Below the pieces are notes generated by a model. The model saw only the letters and a program-made list of their open reading frames with translations, was not told the origin of the DNA and did not search any database. Of a DNA stretch of 64,000 nucleotides, positions 49,232 through 58,435 are shown one piece after another; positions within the stretch are counted from its first letter, which is position 1; each line of letters starts with the position of its first letter. The DNA is from Synechococcus sp. RS9909 (GTDB lineage Bacteria > Cyanobacteriota > Cyanobacteriia > PCC-6307 > Cyanobiaceae): assembly GCF_014279595.1 (NCBI RefSeq), contig NZ_CP047943.1:930001-994000 (forward strand), written 5' to 3'. The position numbers were made by a program, and so were the translations under genes.

Positions 49232-51892
49232 ATGGCCCCCCTTTCAACCTCTCCCGATCAGACGAAAGCCCTGGTTCGCCTCTGCGACTACCGGCCCTAT
49301 CCCTTCCGGATCCCCACGATCGATCTCGATGTTGTGATCGGGGATCGGCAGGTGCAGGTCACCACCGTTCTGCGGATCGAGCCACGCTCGGATCAGGCGC
49401 CTGACGATCAGGTGACTGAGACGCTCGAACTGCGCGGTGTGGCGTTGGAGTTGGTCAGTCTTCAGGTGGATGGCCAGCCCTGGCCGGCCGAGGCCTATCG
49501 GCAGGATGCCACCACGCTGGTGCTGCATCAGCCACCGCAGGCGCCATTCAGCCTCACCACGGTCTGTCGCTTCGATCCCCACGCCAACACCTCGCTGGAG
49601 GGTCTCTATGCCAGCGGCGGCATGCTCACGACCCAGTGCGAGGCGGAGGGCTTTCGGCGCATCACTTTCCATCCCGACCGGCCGGATGTGCTCAGCCGTT
49701 TCCGGGTGCGCATCGAGGCCGACCGGGAGCGCTATCCAGTGCTGCTCTCTAACGGCAACGCCGTCAGCAGCGGACCTCTGGCGCGGGATCCCTCACGCCA
49801 TGAGGCGATCTGGGACGATCCTTTTCTTAAACCCTCCTATCTCTTTGCCCTGGTGGCGGGCAATCTGCGGGAGGTGCGTGATCGCTTCCTGACCCGTTCC
49901 GGCCGCAGCGTCAACCTGCGTCTGCATGTGGAACCCGGCGATGAGCCTTACACCGCCCATGCGATGGCCTCGTTGAAACGATCCATGGCCTGGGATGAAC
50001 AGGTGTATGGCCTCGAATACGACCTCGACGAGTTCAACACCGTCGCCGTGCGCCACTTCAACATGGGCGCGATGGAGAACAAGAGCCTCAATATCTTCAA
50101 CTCCAAACTGGTGTTGGCCGATGCGGAAACGGCCACCGATGGCGAACTGGAGAGGATTGAGAGCGTTGTTGCCCATGAATATTTCCATAACTGGTCGGGG
50201 AATCGGATCACCTGCCGCGACTGGTTCCAGCTCTCCCTCAAGGAGGGGCTCACCGTGTTCCGTGATCAGTGCTTCACCGCCGATCTCCATTCCGCTGCAC
50301 TGAAGCGAATCGAGGATGTGGCGATGTTGCGCAACACCCAGTTCCGCGAGGATGCCGGTCCAACGGCCCATCCGGTGAAGCCCGACGCCTATCAGGCGAT
50401 CGATAATTTCTACACAACTACGATCTACGAAAAGGGTGCCGAGCTGATCCGCATGTTGCGCACCCTGCTGGGGGAGGAGCGCTTCATGGCCGGCATGCGC
50501 CTCTACTTCCAGCGTCATGATGGCGAGGCAGCCACCACAGAGGATTTCGTGGCGGCCATTCTCGAGGGGGCCTGTGCCAAGGGCGAGCCCCTCAGCTTTG
50601 ATCCGAGCCAGTTTCAGCGTTGGTATCACCAGGCCGGCACGCCCACGGTGACCGTGCAGAGCCAGTGGGAGGCAGGCAAGGGGCGTCTGACGCTGGAGCT
50701 GCAGCAGGCCACTCCCCCCACCCCAGGCCAGGCGCAGAAGCAGCCGCTGGTGATTCCCCTGCTCTGGGCGCTGATTGGATCGGATGGGCGGCTCGGTGAG
50801 GAGCGGCTGCTGGTGCTGGATCAGGCGGAGCAGACACTGGTGGTGGAGGGGTTACCCGTCGCCGAGCAGCCACCGGCCCTGTCGCTGTTCCGGCAGTTTT
50901 CCGCTCCGGTGCACTGGCAGGCCCACCAGGGCGACGACGCCTTGTTCACCCTGTTCGCCCACGACGACGATGCCTTCGCTCGCTGGGATGCGGGGCAGCA
51001 GCTCTGGCGTCGCCTCTTGCTTGCCCGGGCCAACGGCAGCGGCGATGCGGCGCTGGAGCAGCGCATGGTGACGGCGCTCTCGGTGCTGCTCGGGCCCGAT
51101 GGCGAGTCGGATCCTGCCGTGCTCGCCACCCTGCTCGGTTTTCCCGGTGCTGCCGAGTTGGAAGGTCTGCAGGCGGAGGCGGATCCGCCGGCGCTCTACC
51201 GCGCTGCCTGCGCGCTGCGGAGTGCGCTCGGAACGGCGCTGGCCCCGCTGTTGCAGCGGCGTCTGGCGGAGGCGGCATCCGGCCTGGCCCGGCCCTGGCC
51301 CGAGGGGCAGGGGGAGCGGCAACTCACGGCCCTGATCTGGAGCTGGTTGGCGGCCGCGGCGAATGGCGCCGTGCGGGCTGAGGCTCTCGCCGCGGTGAAC
51401 GGCCCCTCCATGACCCTGGCGCGGGCCGCCCTGCGCGCCCTGCAGCCGATCGATTGCGCCGAACGGGATCAGGCCCTGCAGGCTTTCCATGACCGCTGGC
51501 TGGAGCGGCCTGTGATTTTCGACAGCTGGTTTGCCCTGGAGGCGTCCACACCACGGCCGGATGGCCTGGAGCGGGTGGCCGCCTTGCTGCGCCACCCGCG
51601 TTTTGATCCGATGGCACCGAATGCCGTTCGCGCCGTGCTGGGCGGATTTGCCGCCAACCCTTTGCTGTTCCATGCCCCTGATGGCAGTGGCTACCGCTTC
51701 ATGGCCGAGCAGATCGCCGTGGTCGATCAACGCAATCCGATCACCGCCTCACGCATGGCCAAGGTGTTCAGCCGTTGGCGGAGTTACGCCCCAGCTCGGC
51801 AGGACGCGGTGCAACAGGCCCTGAAGGCTCTCGATAGTGCCGATCTCTCCACGAACACGCGGGAGGTGGTGGGTCTGATGCTGGCGAGCTGA
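49232..51892 (+). CDS. pepN: Aminopeptidase N
   Basis: PepN is an M1-family zinc aminopeptidase that trims peptides in the cytosol. From ATG 49232 the exopeptidase motif GAMEN falls at 279-283 and the zinc site HEYFH at 315-319, with the distal Glu about 19 residues later (LKEGLTVFRDQ). The four-domain length (886 residues) is that of bacterial PepN. A GTG at 49187 would add 15 residues. There is no signal peptide. The gene converges on the GHL10 gene. Confidence 0.96.
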   Translation: MAPLSTSPDQTKALVRLCDYRPYPFRIPTIDLDVVIGDRQVQVTTVLRIEPRSDQAPDDQVTETLELRGVALELVSLQVDGQPWPAEAYRQDATTLVLHQPPQAPFSLTTVCRFDPHANTSLEGLYASGGMLTTQCEAEGFRRITFHPDRPDVLSRFRVRIEADRERYPVLLSNGNAVSSGPLARDPSRHEAIWDDPFLKPSYLFALVAGNLREVRDRFLTRSGRSVNLRLHVEPGDEPYTAHAMASLKRSMAWDEQVYGLEYDLDEFNTVAVRHFNMGAMENKSLNIFNSKLVLADAETATDGELERIESVVAHEYFHNWSGNRITCRDWFQLSLKEGLTVFRDQCFTADLHSAALKRIEDVAMLRNTQFREDAGPTAHPVKPDAYQAIDNFYTTTIYEKGAELIRMLRTLLGEERFMAGMRLYFQRHDGEAATTEDFVAAILEGACAKGEPLSFDPSQFQRWYHQAGTPTVTVQSQWEAGKGRLTLELQQATPPTPGQAQKQPLVIPLLWALIGSDGRLGEERLLVLDQAEQTLVVEGLPVAEQPPALSLFRQFSAPVHWQAHQGDDALFTLFAHDDDAFARWDAGQQLWRRLLLARANGSGDAALEQRMVTALSVLLGPDGESDPAVLATLLGFPGAAELEGLQAEADPPALYRAACALRSALGTALAPLLQRRLAEAASGLARPWPEGQGERQLTALIWSWLAAAANGAVRAEALAAVNGPSMTLARAALRALQPIDCAERDQALQAFHDRWLERPVIFDSWFALEASTPRPDGLERVAALLRHPRFDPMAPNAVRAVLGGFAANPLLFHAPDGSGYRFMAEQIAVVDQRNPITASRMAKVFSRWRSYAPARQDAVQQALKALDSADLSTNTREVVGLMLAS

Positions 51893-51910
51893 GGCTTGAG
51901 GGCAAGGCGC

Positions 51911-53146
51911 TCATCGGCCGTTGGCGCCGAGGGCCTGGAAGGCGGCCCGCCTGAGGGCGGGCCCCTCCTCGCCGGCGTGTTCTCCCCAGAGCCCCTCCCA
52001 GTAGAAGAAGATCACGCCGTGGCCGCGTTCACGGGCAAGGCGCACTTTTTCGCGCAACACCGGCATCGGTGTGGTTCGCTTGCCGAAACCGGCGAGCACC
52101 CCGATCTGCACCGGCAAGCCCCAGTCGCGCGCTTTGCGCAAGGCCGGTTGATCGAGATCGCGCGCGAAGCCCTTGAGGGAGTAGGCGTAGTTCTGCACCA
52201 CCAGATCATCGATCAGTTCGCCGACCGCCCAGAGCTCCCAGTCTTGAAGCCAGTGGTTGTAAGCGAAGCGGAAGGGGCCTGGCGAGAGGCTGATCCGTTG
52301 CGGCAGGGCTCGCTTCTCCAGGCTGGCGCGCAGCTCCCGCAGCAGGCCGGTGAGTTTGCGACGACGCCAGGTCATCCAGGCCCGGTTGGTGTGGTCGCGG
52401 GGCGGTGGCGCGCCGGTTTCGCGGCTGTAGAGCGCCACGGTGTAAGGGTCATAGCCCAACTCCACCGGCCAGGCGAAATGGTCGTCGAGCTGGAGCCCAT
52501 CCATGCGGCAGCGCTGCATCACCTCGAGCACCAGACCGATGAAGCGCTCCCGCACCTGGGGATGGGCGGGATTGAGCCACACCATCGGTTTGTTGTGCAG
52601 CATCGTGATCGGGCTGCCATCGGCTTTCTGCAGCACCCATTCGGGGTGCTCTTTCACCACCGCGGCATCGGCTGGCTCCATCAGGCCGTATTCGAACCAG
52701 GGAATCACCCGCAGGTCGCGGGCATGGGCTTCCTCGCTCAGGGTGCAGATCGGATCGATGGCGACCCCGGCGGCGGCGAGGGCCGGTTCCACGGGGGCAA
52801 AGCGACTGCGGTGGAAGGTGGTGCCCCGACTCCACACATTCGGATAGAGCGTGGTGAACCCGGCCTGATGGAGCTCCTCGACGGCATCCGCCAGGCGCCG
52901 CCGGTCGTAGTAGAGGGGGCTGGGGCTGTTGGTGAGCCAGACCCCAAGGGTCTCCTTGCGCCCCACCGAGGCCAGGCGACTCTTGAGGCTGCTGAACTGG
53001 GTTGATGCTGGTCGGAGGGCAGCCGCCGCGCCCATCGGTGGCGGCGGCGGCGGCAGGGGGGCCGCCTGGAGCGTCGGGGTGACTGCCGCTGTCAGAGCCC
53101 CCAGCAGGCCGAGTGCAGCGGACCACCGCCAGTCGCAGTTGTTCAT
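51911..53146 (-). CDS. Family 10 glycosyl hydrolase-like (GHL10) exported protein
   Basis: The 411-residue product has a signal peptide (ALGLLGALTAAVTPTLQA) and a Pro-rich spacer, then a TIM-barrel domain of the GHL10/DUF187 type. Marks are LGVWLTNSPSPLYYDRRRLADAVEEL, FTTLYPNVWSRG, WFEYGLMEPAD, MDGLQLDDHFAWPVE (with likely catalytic acids) and VIFFYWEGLWGE. It should act on a polysaccharide in the periplasm; the substrate is unknown. It is convergent with pepN and follows prs by a base or two. Confidence 0.88.
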   Translation of the reverse strand: MNNCDWRWSAALGLLGALTAAVTPTLQAAPLPPPPPPMGAAAALRPASTQFSSLKSRLASVGRKETLGVWLTNSPSPLYYDRRRLADAVEELHQAGFTTLYPNVWSRGTTFHRSRFAPVEPALAAAGVAIDPICTLSEEAHARDLRVIPWFEYGLMEPADAAVVKEHPEWVLQKADGSPITMLHNKPMVWLNPAHPQVRERFIGLVLEVMQRCRMDGLQLDDHFAWPVELGYDPYTVALYSRETGAPPPRDHTNRAWMTWRRRKLTGLLRELRASLEKRALPQRISLSPGPFRFAYNHWLQDWELWAVGELIDDLVVQNYAYSLKGFARDLDQPALRKARDWGLPVQIGVLAGFGKRTTPMPVLREKVRLARERGHGVIFFYWEGLWGEHAGEEGPALRRAAFQALGANGR

Positions 53147-53147
53147 C

Positions 53148-54143
53148 TCAGCGGAACATCGAGCTCACGGAGCTCTCCTCATGGATGCGCCAGATCGCTT
53201 CCCCGAGCATGTTGGCCACCGAGAGCACCTGGAGCTGGGGGAAGGTGCGGTCGGCGGGGATCGGGATGCTGTTGGTGACCACCACCTGCTCGAACAGGCC
53301 ATCGGCGGAGAGTCGTTCGCAGGCCGGCGGCGAAAACACCGCATGGGTGGCGCAGGCGATCACCCGTTTGGCGCCCTGCTGACGCAACAGCCTTGCTCCG
53401 GCACAGATCGTGCCACCCGTGTCGATCATGTCGTCGATCAGGATGGCGGTGCGATCGGCCACATCACCGATCACGGTGAGGCTTTCGGCCATGTTGTGAC
53501 CGGTGCGGCGCTTGTCGATGATCGCGAGGGGCGCGTCCTGCATCTGTTTGGCGAAGGCGCGGGCCCGGGCGACGCCGCCCACATCTGGTGACACCACCAC
53601 CACATCACCCAGATCCTGCGCCGAGAGGTAATCCACGAGCACCGGCGAGCCGTAGATGTGATCGCAGGGGATGTCGAAATAGCCCTGGATCTGGGCTGAG
53701 TGGAGATCCATCGCCAGCACCCGATCCACCCCCGAGGTCACCAGCAGGTTGGCGGTGAGTTTGGCGGTGATCGATTCCCGCCCGGCGGTTTTGCGGTCGG
53801 CGCGGGCGTAGCCGTAGTAGGGCACCACGGCCGTGATCTGCCGGGCCGAGGCACGCCGGCAGGCATCCACCATGATCAGCAGCTCCATCAGGTGGTCGTT
53901 CACCGGAGCGCAGGTGGGCTGGATCAGGAACACATCGCAGCCACGGATTGATTCCTGGATCTGCACGTAGAGCTCACCATCAGCGAAGCGCTTGCACACC
54001 CGAGGGCCATCGGGAACGCCCAGATAGGCCGCGATTTCCCGTGCCAGGGACGGGTTCGACGTGCCGCTGAAGAGGCGCAGGCGGCGGGTGTCTTGCTGGA
54101 TTTTCTCCTGTTCGGCACGGGCTGCAGTCAGGAAACTGGTCAC
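53148..54143 (-). CDS. prs: Ribose-phosphate pyrophosphokinase
   Basis: Prs makes phosphoribosyl pyrophosphate for nucleotides, histidine and tryptophan. Visible: the RLFSGTSNPSLAREIAAYLGV start, the RADRKTAGRESITAKL loop, the metal/substrate motif VVVSPDVGGVARARAFAK and the PRPP loop ILIDDMIDTGGTI. The length of 331 residues is normal. It is divergent from the next gene. Confidence 0.97.
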   Translation of the reverse strand: MTSFLTAARAEQEKIQQDTRRLRLFSGTSNPSLAREIAAYLGVPDGPRVCKRFADGELYVQIQESIRGCDVFLIQPTCAPVNDHLMELLIMVDACRRASARQITAVVPYYGYARADRKTAGRESITAKLTANLLVTSGVDRVLAMDLHSAQIQGYFDIPCDHIYGSPVLVDYLSAQDLGDVVVVSPDVGGVARARAFAKQMQDAPLAIIDKRRTGHNMAESLTVIGDVADRTAILIDDMIDTGGTICAGARLLRQQGAKRVIACATHAVFSPPACERLSADGLFEQVVVTNSIPIPADRTFPQLQVLSVANMLGEAIWRIHEESSVSSMFR

Positions 54144-54208
54144 GGGCCCGCAGACGAGGACAGTTGTTTCCGATGGTAGTGCTGCGTCGCTCCCGATAGG
54201 GTTGCGCC

Positions 54209-54778
54209 ATGCCCGAACACCACCTGGTTCTGATCGGTGCGGGCCTGCAGCCCGAGTTGCGGATGCGCCAGGCCGCTGATGCGCTGGCGAGTGCCTGGGG
54301 CCGTCCCCTGCGTCACCACGCCTGCGGTGAAGCCCCCGACCCCCTGCTGGCGGCCCTCGCCGGGGAACCCGACCCCGTGCTGCTGCGGTTGACTGGTGAT
54401 GCGGCGGCCGAGCGCCCCGATGGCGCCGGCTGGCTGGAGGCCCTGGCGGCCTGGCGCCAGCCCACGCTCCTGGTGGCCGCGCCCAGCGCCGATGGCACCA
54501 TCCCCGGCGTGGTGCCCGCCTACGCGGCGCTCTGCACCAGCCTTCGCGTGCCCCTGCTGGGGCTCGTTCAGCTGGGTGGTGCCTGGCGACCCGAGCGTCG
54601 CCGCCGCGATGGTCTGCCCTGGTGCGGGGTCTGCCTCGAACAGGGAGACCCCGCTGATGACCTCACCCCCCTGGTCGATCAGTTGAAGACCCGCCTGGCC
54701 AGAGGGGTCGGCTGGCATCCGCCTTCAACTGGCGCAGGGTCTGCTTGCCGGCGCGGGGCGCCAGGGGAAGCGTGCTGA
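54209..54778 (+). CDS. Hypothetical protein, Rossmann-like
   Basis: The 189-residue product has an alternating strand-helix pattern (HHLVLIGAGLQPELRMRQAADALASAW; PTLLVAAPSADGTIPGVVPAYAAL) and a WCGVCLEQGD segment with two cysteines. I cannot name the family. The last 35 or so residues (SACRRGAPGEAC end) lie in the convergent overlap with the LCP gene and look like antisense shadow, so the ancestral stop may have been earlier. It starts 65 bases from prs. Confidence 0.6.
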   Translation: MPEHHLVLIGAGLQPELRMRQAADALASAWGRPLRHHACGEAPDPLLAALAGEPDPVLLRLTGDAAAERPDGAGWLEALAAWRQPTLLVAAPSADGTIPGVVPAYAALCTSLRVPLLGLVQLGGAWRPERRRRDGLPWCGVCLEQGDPADDLTPLVDQLKTRLARGVGWHPPSTGAGSACRRGAPGEAC

Positions 54779-55634
54779 TCCGGGGCGGTTGGTCGCTGCT
54801 GAGGCTGGCCGCCGCCAGGCTCAGCCACTCGCCACTGCTGAGGTTGCTGTTCACCTCCGACGCCACTTCACCAAGCAGCCCGGGCAGGAGGGTGATGGCA
54901 TTGGGTTGACGCAACTGCTCGCTGATTGCCAGCAGCAGCCATTGCTGGCGAATGCGCCGCGCCTGTTCCTCGAGGGGCGTGGCACGGAAGCGCGCCAGTT
55001 GTTCGGCCTGGGCACCGTTCAGGGTCTGGCGTCCTGCCTGGAGGTTCACCTTGTAATTCTGGCTGCGGTCGGTGTGGCTGTACGACTGATTCAGGGTCAC
55101 CTCCACCTGACCGAGTCCATCCACCAGATCGCGGAGCGCCCGGCGCGGTACCACCACATACCGCTCCGGTTCATCCGCGGGCAGACCGACCAGCTCGCGC
55201 ACCACATCGGTCGTGAGCGCCACACCACCGAGGCGATAGCTGGCCCCCAGGGGTTGCATTGCTTTGCGACCGGGCAGATGCACGGCCAGCTCCACGGGCA
55301 GCTGCAGGATCTGGAGCGGTTGGCCGGCCAGGAACCGCACCAGCATCACCATGTCGGCATTCGGAGCGCCCTTGGGGGCGGCCTGATTGATCGAATCCTC
55401 CACCCGATCGGCATCGACGCCCACCACGAGCACCGTGACCGGGCGGCTGGGGAAGGGGGCGAGGCTGGTGGGATCCTCGGCGGAGGGCACATCAGCAGCC
55501 ACCCGATCCGCTTCAGGCCACACCAGGCTGAGGGCCGCCCCCACCAGGCCAACGGCCACCGCGGCGGTGGCGATCCGCAAGAGGGTGCGCGTCGGATGCT
55601 GGCCCAGCCAGCGGCGCTGCTGCGGGGTCATCAA
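54663..55634 (-). CDS. LytR-CpsA-Psr (LCP) family protein
   Basis: LCP proteins transfer glycopolymers to the cell wall. The 323-residue product has an N-terminal membrane anchor (RTLLRIATAAVAVGLVGAALSLVW) and an extracytoplasmic LCP domain with VTVLVVGVDADR, NADMVMLVRF, LQLPVELAVHLPGRKAM and LNGAQAEQLARFRATPLEEQARRIRQQWL. In a Gram-negative cyanobacterium the substrate may be a surface polysaccharide. Its 3' end overlaps the hypothetical gene by 116 bases on the other strand. Confidence 0.9.
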   Translation of the reverse strand: MMTPQQRRWLGQHPTRTLLRIATAAVAVGLVGAALSLVWPEADRVAADVPSAEDPTSLAPFPSRPVTVLVVGVDADRVEDSINQAAPKGAPNADMVMLVRFLAGQPLQILQLPVELAVHLPGRKAMQPLGASYRLGGVALTTDVVRELVGLPADEPERYVVVPRRALRDLVDGLGQVEVTLNQSYSHTDRSQNYKVNLQAGRQTLNGAQAEQLARFRATPLEEQARRIRQQWLLLAISEQLRQPNAITLLPGLLGEVASEVNSNLSSGEWLSLAAASLSSDQPPRISTLPLAPRAGKQTLRQLKADASRPLWPGGSSTDRPGG

Positions 55635-55714
55635 CCGGCCAGAACAGAACGACGCCCAGTCTCGCCCAGCTCCCGCTCATTAGCGTTGGAAGCCTCCCAG
55701 GACCCAACCGCTTC

Positions 55715-56923
55715 GTGACCCAGACTTCCGCGACTCCCGCCCCCCACGATCGGGCCCGGCCGATGGCGCGCGGCACGGTCCGCCCGGCCAGGGATCTCTG
55801 CAGTGACTGTGGTCTCTGCGATTCCCGCTGGGTGGCGTATGTCAAACGGGCCTGCGCCTTTCTGCACCAGGATTTCGAGGCGATGGAGCGGCGTTCTCAC
55901 GGTCGCTCCCGCGATCTCGATCAGGAGGACGAGCTCTATTTCGGTGTGCACGAGCGCATGGTCACCGCCCGGATGCGCGCGCCGATCGACGGTGCCCAGT
56001 GGACCGGCATCGTCAGCCATCTGGGGGCCAAGGCGCTGGAGCGAGGCCTGGTGGATGCCGTGCTCTGCGTGCAACAGAGTCCGGAGGATCGCTTCACCCC
56101 GGTGCCCGTGCTCGCCCGCACGCCCGAGGAGGTGATGGCGGCCCGCGTCAACAAACCGACCCTGTCCAACAACCTCTCGGTGTTGGAACAGCTGCCCGGC
56201 AGTGGCATCCGCAACCTGCTGGCGATCGGTGTCGGCTGTCAGATCCAGGCCTTGCGCGCCGTTGAGGACACCCTGCCGCTCGATGCGCTGTACGTGCTCG
56301 GTCTGCCCTGCGTTGACAACGTCTCACGCCAGGGGCTGCAGACGTTTCTGGAGAGCGCCAGCGATTCACCGGAGACGGTGGTGCACTACGAGTTCATGCA
56401 GGATTTCCGCATTCACTTCCGCCACCGCGACGGCCGCCAGGAAACGGTGCCGTTCTTCGGGCTCGACACGCCCCGCCTCAAGGATGTGTTCGCCCCCAGC
56501 TGCCTCAGCTGCTTCGACTATGTGAATGCGGGCGCGGATCTGGTGGTGGGCTACATGGGGGCGGAGTATGGCCGCCAGTGGTTGGTGGTGCGCAATCAAC
56601 GCGGCGCTGCCCTGCTCGATCTGATCGAGGCCGATCTCGATCTGGCGCCGGTCACCAGTCGCGGTGATCGCCGCGCCGCGGTGCAGCAGGGCATCGATGC
56701 CTACGACAAGGCGGTGCGCCTGCCGATGTGGCTGGCGGAGCTGGTGGGTTGGGTGGTGCAGCGCATCGGACCGAAGGGCCTGGAATATGGCCGTTTCTCG
56801 ATCGATTCCCACTTCACCCGTAACGCGCTCTGGTTACGTCGCCATCATCCGGAGGTGGTGGATCGGCATCTGCCGGCGTTCGCCCGTCGCATCGTGGAGC
56901 GCTATCGCCTCCCATCCACCTGA
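55715..56923 (+). CDS. bciB: Ferredoxin-dependent 8-vinyl reductase BciB
   Basis: The protein belongs to the F420-hydrogenase beta-subunit family and matches cyanobacterial BciB, the ferredoxin-dependent reductase that converts 3,8-divinyl to 8-ethyl chlorophyllides. Iron-sulfur ligands are in CSDCGLC near residue 30 and in PSCLSCFDYVN; the core has the VGCQIQALR and DYVNAGADLVVGYMG blocks. Length 402 with a GTG start. Its presence fits a monovinyl-chlorophyll organism. It is divergent from the LCP gene and precedes malQ by ten bases. Confidence 0.87.
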   Translation: MTQTSATPAPHDRARPMARGTVRPARDLCSDCGLCDSRWVAYVKRACAFLHQDFEAMERRSHGRSRDLDQEDELYFGVHERMVTARMRAPIDGAQWTGIVSHLGAKALERGLVDAVLCVQQSPEDRFTPVPVLARTPEEVMAARVNKPTLSNNLSVLEQLPGSGIRNLLAIGVGCQIQALRAVEDTLPLDALYVLGLPCVDNVSRQGLQTFLESASDSPETVVHYEFMQDFRIHFRHRDGRQETVPFFGLDTPRLKDVFAPSCLSCFDYVNAGADLVVGYMGAEYGRQWLVVRNQRGAALLDLIEADLDLAPVTSRGDRRAAVQQGIDAYDKAVRLPMWLAELVGWVVQRIGPKGLEYGRFSIDSHFTRNALWLRRHHPEVVDRHLPAFARRIVERYRLPST

Positions 56924-56932
56924 AGAGCCAAC

Positions 56933-58435
56933 ATGCGTGAACTCGGTGTGTTGCTGCACCCCACCGCCCTTCCAGGCAGTCCGGTGTGTGGCGGTTTCGG
57001 TGCTGCGGCCCAGCGCTGGCTGGAGTTGCTGGCTCGCCATGGCATCCGCGTCTGGCAGGTGCTGCCGTTGGCCCCTCCCGACGGCACCGGCTCTCCCTAC
57101 AGCTCACCGTCGAGCTTCGCGCTCAACCCCTGGTTTCTCGATGCCGATGCGCTGGTGGCGGAGGGCTACCTGGCGCCCGAGAGCCTGAGCGGCCTCCCCG
57201 GCCAGAACGCCCAGGCTTCCTCCGGTGGGGCGGTGGATCTGGCCCTGGCCGAGCGCCGGGCCGCCGCCCTCGGCGAGGCGCTGCTGGCGGCCTGGCCGCA
57301 GCAGTCGGCGGCGCGTCAGCGTCGTTTCGCGAGCTGGTGTTCCCAGCAGGCGTTCTGGTTGGAGGATCACGCCGCCTTCATGGAACTGCGTCGCCAGCAG
57401 GAGGGGCGGCCGTGGTGGACCTGGCCGGAGCCTTTGGCGCAACGTCAGCGCCGGGCCCTGGAGCAGTGGCGCCGGGAGCATGGGCCTGCGCTGCAGCGTC
57501 AGCGCCTGCTCCAGTGGCATGCCGATCGGCAGTGGCAGGCCCTCCGCAGCCTGGCCCAGGATCTGGGGGTGCGTCTGTTCGGCGATCTGCCCTTCTATGT
57601 GGCCCGCGACAGCGCCGATGTCTGGAGCCATCGCCAGCTCTTTGCGCTGACGCCGGCGGGGGAGCTCATGCTCCAGAGCGGTGTGCCGCCGGATTACTTC
57701 TCCGCCACGGGCCAGCTGTGGGGCACACCGGTGTATCGCTGGTGGCGGCATCGGCTCAGCCGCTTCCATTGGTGGCGCCAACGCTTCCGGCGTCAGTGGC
57801 AACTGGCGGATCTGCTCCGCCTCGACCATTTCCGTGCCCTGGCGGCTTACTGGGCGGTGCCCGGCGCTGATGACACGGCGATGCGGGGCAGTTGGCGGCC
57901 GTCGCCAGGAGCCTCGCTGCTGCGGCGACTTCGCCGCGATGCCGGGGGCGTGTTGCCCCTGGTGGCGGAGGATCTCGGTGTGGTCACCGCCGATGTGGAG
58001 CGGCTGCGGGATCGCTTTGCGCTGCCGGGCATGAAAATTCTTCAGTTCGCCTTTGACGGCAATCCCGACAACCCCTACCTGCCCGCCAACATCAAGGGGG
58101 AGCGCTGGGTTGTGTACACCGGTACCCACGACAACCCCACCAGCATCGGCTGGTGGCAGGGCCTGGATGAGGCGGCGCGGCAGCGGCTGACCGCTTTGGT
58201 GGGGGGGGCGGTGGAGGCGCCGGGTTGGCAGTTGCTGGAGCTGGGTCTGGCCACCAGCGCCTGGCTGGTGGTGGCACCGCTTCAGGATCTGCTCCATCTC
58301 GACGATGCCGCCCGCTTCAACACCCCCGGCACGGTGGGCGGCAACTGGACCTGGCGGCTGGCGGTGGAACCGGCGGCGCTGGAGGGGGCGCTCAAGGGTT
58401 ACGGAGAGCGCGGCGCCGTCTGGGGCAGGCGGTAA
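56933..58435 (+). CDS. malQ: 4-alpha-glucanotransferase MalQ
   Basis: MalQ transfers maltodextrin segments and helps process glycogen fragments. The 500-residue GH77 protein begins MRELGVLLHPTALPGSPVCGGFG and has the catalytic region with RLDHFRALAAYW (nucleophile Asp), PLVAEDLGVV (acid/base Glu) and YTGTHDNPTSIGWW. It is 10 bases downstream of bciB. The 3' end overlaps the RodZ-like gene by about 37 bases. Confidence 0.96.
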   Translation: MRELGVLLHPTALPGSPVCGGFGAAAQRWLELLARHGIRVWQVLPLAPPDGTGSPYSSPSSFALNPWFLDADALVAEGYLAPESLSGLPGQNAQASSGGAVDLALAERRAAALGEALLAAWPQQSAARQRRFASWCSQQAFWLEDHAAFMELRRQQEGRPWWTWPEPLAQRQRRALEQWRREHGPALQRQRLLQWHADRQWQALRSLAQDLGVRLFGDLPFYVARDSADVWSHRQLFALTPAGELMLQSGVPPDYFSATGQLWGTPVYRWWRHRLSRFHWWRQRFRRQWQLADLLRLDHFRALAAYWAVPGADDTAMRGSWRPSPGASLLRRLRRDAGGVLPLVAEDLGVVTADVERLRDRFALPGMKILQFAFDGNPDNPYLPANIKGERWVVYTGTHDNPTSIGWWQGLDEAARQRLTALVGGAVEAPGWQLLELGLATSAWLVVAPLQDLLHLDDAARFNTPGTVGGNWTWRLAVEPAALEGALKGYGERGAVWGRR

